Shown here piece after piece: positions 32,301 to 43,675 of a DNA stretch of 64,000 nt. How positions within the stretch are numbered: position 1 is the first letter of the stretch; the number at the start of each line of letters is the position of its first letter. Source of the DNA: Cyanophora paradoxa (lineage: Eukaryota > Glaucocystophyceae > Cyanophorales > Cyanophoraceae); NCBI GenBank assembly GCA_004431415.1, contig QPMI01000103.1:247986-311985 (forward strand), given 5' to 3'. The notes beneath the pieces are model-generated. The model was not told the origin of the DNA, did not search any database, and saw only the letters and a program-made list of their open reading frames with translations. Both the position numbers and the translations under genes were made by a program.

Positions 32301-35300
32301 TCACTGCTGCACGAAGCGTCTACACGGGCGTGGTGGGCGACGAGGCCGCGCGGCGCGCCCTCTTCCTCTGCCTCGGCCGCCCCGTCTCCTCCGCCCTCCG
32401 GTCCGCGACGCCGCGCCGCGCCCCGCGCCGCGCCGCGCCGCTGCGTCCCGCCTCGTGACCGAGGGCGCGGGGGCGCCGAGGCGGCAGGCTTGCGCTGGCG
32501 GCGGCCGGCTCCATCTACATCGACACGGCCACGTGCGAGCGCGTCGCGGAGGACTTCGTTATCGAGGCCGCCAACTTCCCCTTCCGCGGCGAGGTGCGCC
32601 TTAACTCTCGCCGGGAGGCTGCGGGGAGGCTTGGGCTGAGGGGGCGAGCGCGTGCGCAGGGGGCGGCGGGGCAGGCGAAGCTGAAGGCGCCGGCGTGCTT
32701 CCGGGTCCTCTCCGCCCTGCGCCAGCCCCGCGAGACGGCCGTCGCCGCCGGCCGCGCCCGCCACCGCGCCGCTCGCGCTCGGCCGCCGGCTCGGCGCGCG
32801 GCTCGGCGCGGTCGGCGCGGCGGCGCTCCGAGCGCGCCCTCGTCGACCTCGCCGACCTCGAGTCCGAGGCGGCGGGGAGCGGGGCCGGCACGGGCTCTGG
32901 CTCCGGCTCGGGCGGGCTCGCCGGGGGCCCCGATCCCGAGGCGGACTCGGTGGCGAGCAGCAGGGCGCTCACGCGGGAGGAGGCGGCGGGCCGGCTGGCG
33001 GCGGCCGCCGCGTCGGGCGAGAGCCTCGTGTACGGGCGGCGCGAGGCGAGGGCGCAGCTTGTGGAGCTGCTCACGGCCGCCCGCTGCGGCGAGTACCTCC
33101 GCGGCGGCGCCGCGAGCGGGCACACGCTCCTGGTCGAGGGCGACCGCGGCTCGGGCAAGAGCACGCTCGGTGCGCAAGACGACCTCGCCTCCCCTTCTTC
33201 CCACAGGGGGCCCGTTGGCTGGCCCGCGATCGGTCTGAAGGCCGCCGCGCGCAGTGGCAGAGGCGGAGCGGCTGTGCGAGATCGTCGACCTGCCGTTCCT
33301 GAGCCTGCAGCCCGACCCTAAAGAGGTGCCCGGGCCGGGGGCGGGGCGCCCTGCTGCCGGCCGCCCCCTGACACCGGAGCCTCGCGGCAGATGTACCCCT
33401 ACGAGGCGGTGCGGCTGCTGCTGCGGGGCATCATCCTCCCGGGCCGGCGCGGGAGCGCGGCCTCGCACGCCGTCGAGCTCGATCGCGAGACGGTCGTGGA
33501 GCCCTCGCCCCGCGCCGAGAGCGCCACGCCCGGGCCGGAGCCGCCGGCCAGCGCGAGCGCGAGCGAGCGGCGGCAGGCGGCGGCAGCGCTGGGCGCCTGG
33601 CTGCAGTCGGCGGCCTCGGGCCCCGCCTCGCCGCTCGGAGGCTCGACGCGCTCGGAGCCGCAGGGGGCGGGGGAGGGCGGGTCGGAGTGGAGCAGCCCGC
33701 GGGGCTCGGCTGAGGTGCGGGCCTTTCGCGGGAGGCGCCCGGGAGCCCGTCGAGCCCGCGGGACGGCGGCTTCCTCTTCAGCATGCTGGCCCCCTCGGCC
33801 TTCGATCTGGGGCCCCGCGCCGCCGGCGCCCCCGAGCCGCCGGCGGGGCCCGCCCCGCGGCCCCGCTCCGTCTCTCCCGCCGAGAGCTCGAGCTACGGCT
33901 CGCCGGCGACGGCCGCCGGCGCCGCGGTGGCGGCCGCCGCCGATCGGGAGCTGTACGACATCGAGGAGCCCGAGTCGGAGTCGCCGGAGAGCTCGCGGTC
34001 GCCCCCGCGGGCCCGCCCCGGGGGGCGCGGGAGCGCGGGCCCGCGGCTCTCGGCCTTCGGGGACGGGCGCCTCTTCCTGGACGCCCTCGCCTTCCTCAAG
34101 CAGGTCGACCCGCAGCTCGCCTCCGGCTACAACGCCCAGGCCCGCCCCGCCCCGCCCCGCCCCGCCCCGCCCCGCCCCGCCCGCCCCGCCCGCGCGCGAG
34201 GCGGCCGCGCAGGTGCTGGTGCGGCTGCTGTGCGACGGCGTCTTCTTCCCCTCGACGACGGCGGCGGCGGGGAGAGCTCCAGCCCGGGGGGAGCCCGCAG
34301 CTCTCCTCCGCCGGCGGCTCCCGCGCGCGCCGGCGCTCGCGGGCGCGTAGCGACGCGCCCTCACTCGGGAGCCGCGGCTCGAGCGACGCGCGCACGGCCG
34401 CCGGCGCCCTCGTCGACTTTTCGATGGCCGCCTCCTCCGAGGGCTACCGCGTCTTCTCCTTCCTCTGCCGCCTCCTCGAGGTCCGCCCCCGAGCGCGCCG
34501 TGCCCCGCCGCGGCCCGCCCCGCGGGGCCGCTGAGCGGGGCGCTTGCAGGGGGTGGCGCGGAGCTCGGCGGCGCTGGTGATCATCGACGACTTCTGCGAC
34601 CTCGACGCCGCCTCCCAGAAGTGCCTCGCCTTCGTCGCCCAGACCGGGTCGGCACCCGCCCGGCCCCCGAGCTGGCCGGGGCCCCGCCCCCGCCGAGCCC
34701 GATCGCCGCGCAGGCGCGTGTGCATGCTGGCGACCTCGCGCAGGGTGCCCGCCTCGACCGTCTCCCTCGAGTTCAACATGGTGACCCCGGCCCTCTCTAC
34801 GACTGGCGAACTCGTTGCACTGACACACTTCTCTACGCGGACCAGCTGCGGCAGAGCCGCCAGACGCGCCACGCCGAGCTCCGCCCCTGGTCCTCCCTCG
34901 GTGCCCCCCGACCGCACCCGCCCCGCTTGCGGGCTTCAGCGCGCGCTGCCGACCGACGCGGCCCGCGGCGCCGCAGACGACGTGGCGGGTTTCGTGAGCT
35001 TCGTGCTGCGCATCGAGAAGGAGAACCTCTCGCCGGTGCTGGCGAGGGCGCTTGCGGAGCGGACGGGCGGGGCGCCGCGCTTCCTGCGCGAGCTCGTCCT
35101 CCACCTCGTCCAAGCTGGCTTCGTCGAGCTCGACAACGGCCGCGCCCTCGCCTCGGCCGCCCTGCTGCAGGGCGGCGAGCTCGACTCGCGCTCCCCGGAG
35201 CCGTCCCCCTCCGCCGCCTCGCCCACGCCCCGCCACTCCGTTGGCCCCCACGCGGGGGCCGAGGCGGGCACGGCGGCTGCGGAGGAAGCAAGGCGGGGGG

Positions 35301-38300
35301 CCAGCCCGGCGCCGCCCGGGGCCGCCGGAATCGGCTCGCTGCTCGGGCCGGGGAGCGCGGAGCCGCCGTCGAGCGGCGAGCGGAGCGCGGCGGGCGGGGA
35401 GCGCCGGCGCGGCCCGGAAATGTCGCCCGAGTGGGAGCGCGAGCGGGCCCAGAAGCCGGCCTTGAACGCCAAGGCCCTCCCCCTCCCCGAGAGGCGCGCC
35501 GCTCCTCCCCGGCCTTCCCCATGGGGCCGCCCCCTCACGCCCCGGCGGCGCCCCCGCAGCCTCCTGCCGTCCTCGATCCTGGTCGAGCTGGAGCGGATCC
35601 CGCCCGTCGCCGCCGGCGTCCTCAAGCTCGCCTCCGTCCTGGCGCGCCCTGTACCCCCCTTCCCCCGCCAGAGCGCCGGGCCTAAAGCGGGGGGCGGGGC
35701 GGCCGCGGCAGGGGGCGCGCTTCGAGACGGGCCTGGCGCAGTACGCGATCGACGGGGTCGTCGAGTGGAGCTCCATCGTCGACTGCCTCAAGGCCCGGCC
35801 GCCCGGCCCCCGGCCCCGGCCCCCGCGCCTCACCGCCGCCGGCCCCGCGCGCAGGTGCTAGAAAGGCACGAGGTGCTCGCGTGCGTGCAGACCGGCGACG
35901 GCCTCTTCGAGTACGGTGCGCATGCGCCTCGCGCCCCCGGCCGGCCGCCACGCCCGCCGGCGCCCCCTCTGACGGCCTTCGGGCACGCACAGTCTTCACG
36001 GAACGCGCCCACGGTCCGCATGCGCAGTCTTCGCGGAACCCGGCGCCCGCCCCGCGCGCCGCCCGACGCCCGATCGCGCAGTCGAAGTGCTGCGGAAGAC
36101 GGTCGACGCGGTGGACGCGGCGCTCGTCGCGTGGCGCGCCGCGGAGTACCTTTCCCGCACCTCCGAGCGCCGCGGCAAGGCTGCCGCCGCCCTGGTCCGC
36201 GATTCGATCTGGCTGGCCGCTGCCGCGCAGCCAACGTCGAAGGCCAACGCCGCGCAGGTCGCGGGGTACTACACCGCGGCGGGGGCTTCTTCGTTCGCGG
36301 AGCCGTACTGGGAGATCGCGGCGGAGGCGGCGGTCGAGGCCGGCCGCCCCGCCGAGGCCCTCGCGCTCCTCCCCGCAGAGCGCCTCCCGCCCGCTCTCGG
36401 CCTCGCGCTGCGCCCGCGGGGCGGCTCGACGGCGAGCGCCGCGAGCGTGGCCGCCGGCGAGGCACTCGGCGCGGCGCGGCGGCTCGAGCTGCGGTCGCGC
36501 GCCCTCTTTGCCCTCGGCCGCCCCGAGGCCGCCCTGGAGGCGCGTGCCCCCTCTAGATCTGCCGCCGCGCAGCGCCCCTGACGCCCCGCGCCAGGCGGTG
36601 CAGGCGTGCCTCGCGGAGCTGGGCGTGCGCTTCCGAGGGAAGCGGCCCCTCCCCCTCCCCGTCCTCTTCGCCGCCCTCTCCGCCGCCCGGCCCCGGGAGC
36701 CCGGCGGCTCCAGCAGGTGCCCACTCTTCCCTCGAGCTCGCCCTGTCGGGCCCCCCGCGAAAGCCGAGCGCGTCGCGGGCAGGGCGGCGCTGCAGGCCGC
36801 GGCCGGGGCCTCCGGCTCCCTGCAGGCCGCGCTGCAGCGGGCGACGGAGGCACCCCCGGAGCAGCGCCGCGCCGACATCCTCGTCGCCGCCCTCGGTGCG
36901 CCGGCGCCGTGTCGCGCCTTGACTTGGCGGTGGCGCGCGCGCTGAGGCCCCAAAGGCACCCACGTCTCCATCCTCGCCCACCGCGGCGACTCGGCCGCCG
37001 CCGCCGAGTCCGGTCCGCCCGCCCCGCGCCTCGCAAGGGCCCGCCTTCATACCTTCGCTCGCGCCGCCGGCAGCGCTGGCGCTGGTGCGGCTGGCGCGGC
37101 GGTGGAGCCCGCCCCCGGAGCGCGCCGACGCCCTCGCCACCGCCGCCTCCGCCCTCTCCGTGCGCCCCGCCCTTTCGCTGAGGCCCGAGTTCGGGGCCGA
37201 CGCGCGGGCGGCAGCGGGCGCGGTTCGGGCGGCGGGCGACGGAGGCGCTCCTCGCGGGGCGGCCCGCGCGGCGGCCGCCCTGCCCGCCGGCGAGCTCTCC
37301 GGGCCCCTTACCGTCGCCCGGGTAGGCCGCCCCCCTCCCCCCCCCTCCCCTCCCCCGGCCCCGGCCCCGACCCCTTTGATAGGGGGGCAGGTGACGGCGG
37401 GGGCCCTCGGGGCGCGTTCGGCGCGATCGACGCGGAGGCGCGCTCCCTCGCCGCCCGCGTGCGCCGCCCGCCCGCGCGCCCTCGCCTCGAGCCCTTGGCG
37501 CCGACGCGAGGCCGCGCTCCGATCCGATGCGCAGCTGCGGGCGATGGGGAAGCACGTGGAGGCGGGCGAGGTGGCGCTGGCGCACGCGCTGGCGCACCTC
37601 CTCCGGGGCCAGGCCGGCCCCGCCTCCGCCCTCTACGCCTCCCTGGCGCGCCCTGGCCGGCCCCCGCCCCGGCCCCCTTCCCCGGCCTGCTGGCTCACGG
37701 GGCGGCCCCCGCGCAGGAGGCCTTCACCGCCCCTCCAACCACTTCCTCCACCTGTCCGCCCCGCCCTCCCCGCGCCCCCCGCCTCGAGCGCGCCCGGCCT
37801 CGGGCTGACGGGCGCCGGCCCCGCTCCCGTTCGCAGGTTCTGGTCGCTCGTGGGCCGCGCGACGGCCGCCCTTCTGCAGCGCCCCGCCCCGCCCCGGCGC
37901 CCCCGGCGTTGGCGTCGCAGCCGGCGAGTACCCGCCGCCCTGCACCTACTCGTGCGCCCCCGCCTCTCTGCCGCCCGCCCCGCCCGCCGCTGAGCGCGCG
38001 CGGTCGGCGGCGCAGGGACGAGGCGGGGAGTGGCCACGTGGCGGAGCTCATCGAGCGGGCGCGGGCGGCGTTCGGCACGGAGCGCTTCCCGCTGGAGGCG
38101 CTCGCGCTGTCGGCCGCCGACGCCGCCTGCGCCCTCCGCGAGGGCCGCCTCCAGGTCCGAGCCGCGGCCGCCGGCTAAGGGAATTGAAGGGCGGGGCTGA
38201 TAGGGCGGCAGGCGGCGGAGGAGGCGGCGCTGGCAGCGGCAGAGGCGCTGCGGCGGCACGAGCCGGCGGGGTGCGGGTTCGGGCGGCGGCGGCGTGCCGG

Positions 38301-38909
38301 GGGACGGCGCTGCAGCTCGCGCTGCTGCCGCTGCTGATGGCGGGGGAAGCCCTCGCCGACCTGCTCGAGCGGGGGTACACCGAGGCGGCCGCCGAGGTCT
38401 CCTGGCGCCGCTCGAGCAGCCGCCGCCGCCTCCTCCACGGCGGGTCCGCCCCCACCCCCGCCCCCGCCCCCGCGCGAAGTCCGCGTCGGCGCCGACCGGT
38501 CCGCGCAGGCCGCTGCTGGCGTCGTTCGCGGACCGGAACCGGGCGCCGGTGCGGGACTACGGGGAAACGGAGGCGGGCTGGCAGCGGCACCTGCGGGCCG
38601 CCCTCCGCGACCTCGTCGACGCGCTCCGCCCCGAGGCCGCCCGCTTCCCCGCCGCCGCCCCCGCCTACGAGCTCCTCGAGGCACCCGCCCGCGCCGCCCC
38701 CCGAGCCGCCGACGCACATCGATGACCGCGGGCTGGGTCCCCCGCAGGGCCGGTGGCAGGAGCTCTCGGGCTCGCGGGGGGCAGCGCTGCGGCTCTACCG
38801 GCGGGCGGCCGGCCTCGCGCGGGCCGCGGGGGCCAGGCTCCTCGAGGAGATGGCGGCGGCCCAGACGAAACGCCACCGCCCGGGGCAGCCCGACGCCTCT
38901 CTCCCGTAG
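29325..38909 (+). CDS. ADCY10-like protein: two degenerate class III cyclase domains, P-loop ATPase, TPR-like tail
   Basis: The order matches soluble adenylyl cyclase. Domain C1 is read from VRLHIRGLSSLVERFL (about 29840) through LGADLNAFFARILRSAKKHG, a 21-nt micro-exon (30242-30262, GDVHHLF) and DNSLVVFVHAGEEAGLAAAA. A linker with a Gln-run follows. Domain C2 contains EVRSVVCACVSLAAP, WGAVGVPRPEDAFRAV, VSVGVATGPVYTGVVGDE and ARRALFLCLGRPVSSALR. Next is an AAA-type ATPase with Walker A GDRGSGKST (about 33140) and a Walker-B-like ALVIIDDFCDLDAAS (about 34570). Long helical repeats extend to the stop at 38907-38909. Metal-binding Asp positions are replaced in both cyclase domains (see findings). 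More than 15 short introns are present. The 5' end is uncertain; a start at 29325 is provisional. Confidence 0.72.
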
Positions 38910-38956
38910 CCCAGCAGCCCTTGCAAGACATTAGCCCAGCAGCCCTTGCAAGACAT
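38907..38956 (+). repeat. 25-nt tandem duplication beginning at a stop codon
   Basis: Two identical 25-nt units starting TAGCCCAGCAGCCC follow head to tail. The first TAG is the stop codon of the ADCY10-like gene, so the repeat begins exactly at the end of the coding sequence. Confidence 0.9.
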
Positions 38957-40823
38957 TTCTTCCGCTCCTTTCAGTCTAGTTAGCGTTCGATTGGTTGGTT
39001 TTCTTCTCCTTCATCCCTGCCAGCCGTAAGCTTAATTGGGGAAGGACCCCCTTCCCCTTCCCCCACTTGGGGGTGTTCGGGTGCCCACCCTAGGCCAAAA
39101 TGAAATGTCCCGACCTCCCAAAACCCAAGTGTTCTCACCGGATCCTAGCAAGGCATGCCCCTAGAAGTCCGGAAACATGTTCCGGGAGATCCGGGTCCCG
39201 TCGGGTCGACCAGGAATGGGCGATAACACATTTTCACAAAATGCAATGTAGCGCCTCACCAAGTGGCGGCATATCTGCCGGACCAAGTGCGCCTGCATGC
39301 GCATGATGAGCACGACAATTCATTTCATACATGCTGAGACCGGAGGAGCACAGGGTGGCCCGCTAGACCGCCTCAAGTACCTGTTGTACCGGGCGCCGAA
39401 AAAAAGCGCTCCTGAGAGTTTGTGGCGATATCGTGTTGCAGTACCCGTACGCCGCTTTGGGGGGAATGGAGCAGGGGGGAATGGACGCCGCTTGCTGGGG
39501 GAATGGAGCAGGGGGTTGCTGGGTACACGTACGTAGCACCTGGTGGATCGTGGTGGACGAGGTCGCGGGGCCGAGCCGCCCTGCAACATAGCAGCAAGCG
39601 GCGTTCAGCTCTGTTCTAGCTCACATCCTTGCTCTGACCTTCGGAAGCTGGACGAAGACGCCCGCGACGCCGTGTGCTGGTGCGGCCGAGTGCGCGCCAA
39701 CGGTTCCGCGCTGGGGCGCGCACAGAAGCCGCTCAAGTGCAGATCTCGCCATGTTGTCGAACAGCTCCTCTTGCGCATCTTCTTCTTCTTCTCCGCTCCG
39801 CAGCAGACGGCAGGCGGCGGCGGGGCTCGCCGGGCGGGGCGGATCCAGAGGCGCGGCGGGCGGCGGCGGCCGCGGGGCTCGCCGTGCGGGGCGGAGGCGC
39901 GGTGGGCGGCGGCGCGGCGCGGCTCGCCGGGCGAGGCGGAGGCGCGGCGGGCGGCGGCGCGGCTCGCCGGGCGAGGCGGAGGCGCGGCGTGCGGCGGCAC
40001 GGCGCGCCGCACGGGAAGCAGGCGCGGCGGGCGGCGGAGCGGCGCGCCGGGCAGGGCGGACGCGCGGCGGGCGGCGGCGGGGCTCGCCGGGCGGGGCGGA
40101 GGCCGGCGGGCGGCGGCGCGGCTCGCCGGGCGGGACGGCGGCGCGGCTCGCCGGGCGGGGCGGAGGCGCGGCGGGAGGCACGTCTACGCCTAACGAGCAT
40201 TAGCTGCAGTCTGCAGATGCTGTTTTTGTTGCATTAGGCCACATGGCCACCTCGCACATCCCAAGACGCCGTGACGAGCAGGCCTAGGGGGCGGCGGCGA
40301 GTCGAACACCTAGAACTTAGCAACCTCACTGATCATGATTGACCTGCAAGTCCTCTTCCGCGCCCGGTCCCACGAGCTCGCCGAGTCGATTCGCGAGCCC
40401 GGCCGACCGTCCCAACCGCAGGGGTTCGCGCATGCGCAGCTCAGCGGCTGCAGGCTCCAAAGAGTTAGCACTATTTCTATCTCGGCCCGGCTAACCTGAC
40501 CTTTCCTGCTCAACCGTTAGAGGTCCTTCCCCTTCAACAGGGGCAGTGCAACTGCAGAGTCCCTGTTCCGTTCATTTATCACCTTTCGAATTTGTGAAAC
40601 ATCATTGCAATTGAACTTCGGAATCGGGTTCCCATATTAGAAGAGTATTTATATGTCTTTTACCAAATCTAGATTGTTCTTGGGCAGGACAGATTTTCGC
40701 ATAGCAGTTGCAAATTGTTTGGGGCATCCTCAGTACCAGATTGATTCCAGATTGCTTTCCCGGGTCCGACATGTACACGACAGATTTTCACTGAGTCAAG
40801 CCATGCTCTTAATTTAACTTAAT
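38957..40823. other. Intergenic region with minisatellite, no confident gene
   Basis: A C/G-run tract lies near 39040-39080. A short direct repeat (GGGGGAATGGAGCAGGGGG) occurs twice at about 39460-39515. The GC-rich array at about 39820-40180 follows. After it comes balanced, AT-richer DNA to 40823. ORFs through the array are open in all frames because of the repeat, so I do not call them genes. Confidence 0.5.
39820..40180. repeat. Degenerate GC-rich minisatellite, about 39-nt unit, roughly 9 copies
   Basis: Units contain GGCTCGCCGGGCGAGGCGGA and GGCGCGGCGGGCGGCGGC. The best pair of adjacent copies has a 39-nt period. A period divisible by three keeps several frames open on both strands, giving low-complexity Arg/Gly/Ala and Arg/Pro/Ala translations. 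Confidence 0.75.
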
Positions 40824-41087
40824 TTACTTGGTCAAATGCATCCAACGCCAGCTGTTTGTATACTTATACGCATGCCTGCCACAAGCAGCCTTGCTTCTTC
40901 CCGAAGACTTGCCCTTCTTATTCGACCCCGCCTCCGCGCAGGCCGCCAGGAGGCTGAAAACGACGATGACGAGGACAAGGGCGACCACCAGAGGGGCCCA
41001 GCTACGGCCCCTCCCACGACGAGCCACGCGACACATCTTCACTGCTTCGCGCGAAAGAAGACTGAAGGTTGTACCCCTAGCAATCAT
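40824..41087 (-). CDS. Possible small single-span membrane protein (87 aa)
   Basis: From ATG 41087 the frame reads MIARGTTFSLLSREAVKMCR, a basic stretch, one hydrophobic segment (APLVVALVLVIVVFSLLAAC, about residues 33-52), then a Ser/Lys/Gly-rich basic tail ending RWMHLTK. The frame stays open upstream to 41375 in moderately AT-rich DNA, which is unusual for this window. No family was recognised and no splice structure is evident. It could be a chance ORF or an unspliced small gene. Basic residues before the segment favour a cytosolic N-terminus. Confidence 0.35.
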   Translation of the reverse strand: MIARGTTFSLLSREAVKMCRVARRGRGRSWAPLVVALVLVIVVFSLLAACAEAGSNKKGKSSGRSKAACGRHAYKYTNSWRWMHLTK

Positions 41088-41585
41088 TATATAGAATCGA
41101 GGCTGCTTACAGAGTGGCAGGCATACAAAGTCATATGCTACGCGTTCGCTCGCATATTCAATAATAGCACTGTAATTGTGATATCGATACTTGCAATTCA
41201 GGCCTGAGCTTGGTAGTCTGACTCTAGATCTGCATGTGGATGTCCAGGTTCTCGATCTAGTGCTAGTTGAATGCAACGGTTCTCTCTTGCTGTCATCAAA
41301 TAGCTTCATTTTAAACCTTTTGGAATTCACTGTCAGTCCAGTATAGTGTATAACGTTCAACTTTGTGCGCGTCAATGCTGAAGCTTAGAATGCTGGCCAT
41401 TGCGGTAACGTTAACGTCAGAATCGATGTCGATACCAGGGGAGAGGGCGCGCTCCGGATCCGGCGAGCCTAGGAGGGCGCGGGGCGCCGCGGCGAAGGCT
41501 CCATGGCAGTAAAATTGAACACGAAGACAAGTTCGGGACATGCGGGGCCGCTGCAGGCTTCCGCCCCTGAGGCCCCTCGGCGCGC

Positions 41586-43353
41586 TCACGAGGCGCGGCG
41601 GGCAGCGGCGACGAGGCAGGCCGCCGCCAGGGCGGCGGCGAGGGCGGCGGCCTGGTGCGCTCGGCGTCAGCGGGGGCGGGGCGAGCTGGGCAGGGGCGGG
41701 CGGGCGGGCGGACCGCGAGGGTGGGCGCCGGCCTCTCCAGCTCGGCCGCGGCAGCCGCCTGGAGGGCCTGGAGGGCGCGCAGCGCGGCGGCGCGGCCCTC
41801 CCGCAGGGCGCCCGCCCACTCGCCGGCGCCTCGCCCCAGCTCGCCGGCGAGGGAGCCGCGGGGCAGGGACGGGCGCTGCTGCGGGTGGTGCTTGGCCTTG
41901 AGCCGGCGCTGCTTCTCGGCGAGCTGCTCGAGCCGCGCCGCGTGCTGCTGCTGCGCCTCCGCCGCCTGCTGCAGCTGCTCGTCCACCCCCGCCAGCGCGC
42001 CGGCCTGCCGCTCCTGCGCATCGGCCACCGCCGCAGCTGCGCGCCGGCCTCCTCCTGCGCCCCGCCCAGGGCCGCCAGGCGCGCCGCGCAGCCGCGCAGC
42101 TCGTCGGCGTGCAGCCGCTGCGCCTCTGCGAGCCGCTGCAGCTGCGCCGCCGCCGCCTCGCGCGCCGCCTCGAGGCCGGAGAGGCGCGCGCCCTGCCGCG
42201 CCGCCTCCGCCTCGAGCGCCGCCAGCCGCCCCGCCTGCTCGCGCAGCGCCGCCGCCGCCTCAGCGCGCTCCCTGCGTGCCTCGGCCGCCTCGGCCGCCTC
42301 GCGCTCCCGCGCCCCCGCGAGCCGCCCGACCTCCGTCTCGAGCCGCTGCGCGCGCGCCTCGATCCGCTCGAGCCGCGCCTCCTGCCCCATGCGCTCCACC
42401 TCTCCCGCCGACACCTGCGCGTGCGCGCGCCCCGCCGGCCGGTCGGGTCGGCGCCACGGAGGGCCCGGGCGCGCGGGGCCCCGCCCCGCACCGCGACGAA
42501 GAAGTTGGAGTCGGGGCCGGGCTTGACCCAGCACTCGCCCTCGCCGGCCGTCGTCGCGCGGACGCACATGGCGAAGCTCGCGGCCGGAGAGCCCGGCGCC
42601 GCCTCCAGCGCGAAGCAGAAGGAGCGCACGTCGAGCGCGCCCCTCTGGTGGGAGGCGGCGGAGGCGAGGAGGTACGTGTCCCGGTACAGGATCGCGTGGT
42701 TCTCCTGCGGCGGGGTGAGGCGCGCGGCGCCCTGCCCCGCGGGGGCTGATCGGACCTGGTCGGGGAGGAGCAGGGCCTCCCGCACGCCGGCGTCCATCGC
42801 CCACGCCGCCTTGCTGCACCCGTCCGTCGCCTGCCCCACCTGGAAGTCCACCCGCAGCTCTGCCCCCGAGGCTCTCGGCGCCAACCCCGGGCGCGGGGCG
42901 CGGGGCGCCGGCGGCGGGCGGGCGCGCACCGCCGCGCCGCTGCAGCTTGTCGAAGGTCGCCCTGAACTCGAAGACGGAGTGCCGCGCGCCCGCGAAGCAG
43001 CGGATGACGACGTGCCTAAGGCCGAGGTCGTTGCCGGCCTCGTCGGGGCGGTACGTCGCCGTCTCTCCCGCCGAGAAGGGTCCCTCCAGGCCGAGCTGCC
43101 GGCCGAGCTCCGCGACCGGGAGCGCGTTGCCGGCGACGCGCGAGTCCGCCACGCGCGTGCACGTCAGGAGGGGCTTCATCTGCGGGTTCGAGCGGTCCGG
43201 GGTCATTGTAGATCTTGGCGCACTCGCGCCGGCGCGGCGGCTCGCCTGCAGCCGCTGACGATCCTTTTGGATATGATCGATGAAGGCCGCCGCAAGTGTG
43301 GGAGAATGGCCTGCGCTCGCGTTGGGAGTTTCAGCGACGGACCCAGCGCGCAC
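41586..43353 (-). CDS. Coiled-coil protein with N-terminal globular region and C-terminal membrane anchor
   Basis: The proposed start is ATG 43353, with a plausible alternative at MTPDRSNPQMKPLLTCT (about 43205). The N-terminal part has ETATYRPDEAGNDLGLRHVV and ARHSVFEFRATFDKLQ. A second exon follows with ELRVDFQVGQATDGC, then NHAILYRDTYLLASAAS and SFCFALEAAPGSP. I recognise no family for this beta-rich part. Then comes a long heptad coiled coil (GEVERMGQEARLERIEARAQ onward, about 200 residues of Ala/Glu/Arg/Leu). The last exon, AAALAAALAAACLVAAARRA, reads as a short tail anchor and stops at 41586-41588. At least four introns are present. A membrane-anchored tether is inferred from the layout only. 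Confidence 0.6.
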
Positions 43354-43675
43354 GAAGGCTGCACCTACGGCAGCGATCTACCCGAACAAAGCCTAGGCCT
43401 CGTGAACTCTTCGAATGCGCTAGGTGCTAGATCGGTGGTTTGCGACACGCACGATTCTGAATGAGGTGTTCGGATGCGCGCAAGCCCGCGACGCCCAGAG
43501 TTCCCGGATGCACTTCGGCTACGATTGGCTCGCTGACGCGCGGATTTCGTCAAGTCCGTCAGACCCTATGCTAGGTCTGGTTTGAACTACCGAGTTGCCG
43601 TACCCCGGATGCGGCCTGGCTGCCAGAGCCCGCAGCTCAGCTATCTCGCTTGTTTCTTTCTACCGCACATACGCG
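43354..43675. other. Intergenic region between two minus-strand genes
   Basis: About 320 bp separate the start of the coiled-coil gene from the stop of the SPRY gene. It is balanced in composition and holds no repeat or ORF I can support. It should contain the promoter of the coiled-coil gene and the 3' end of the SPRY transcript. Confidence 0.5.

Noticed and set aside
39605-40193. Overlapping ORFs on both strands across the GC minisatellite
   Set aside because: All are low-complexity translations of a 39-nt repeat, open in several frames at once, with no domain.
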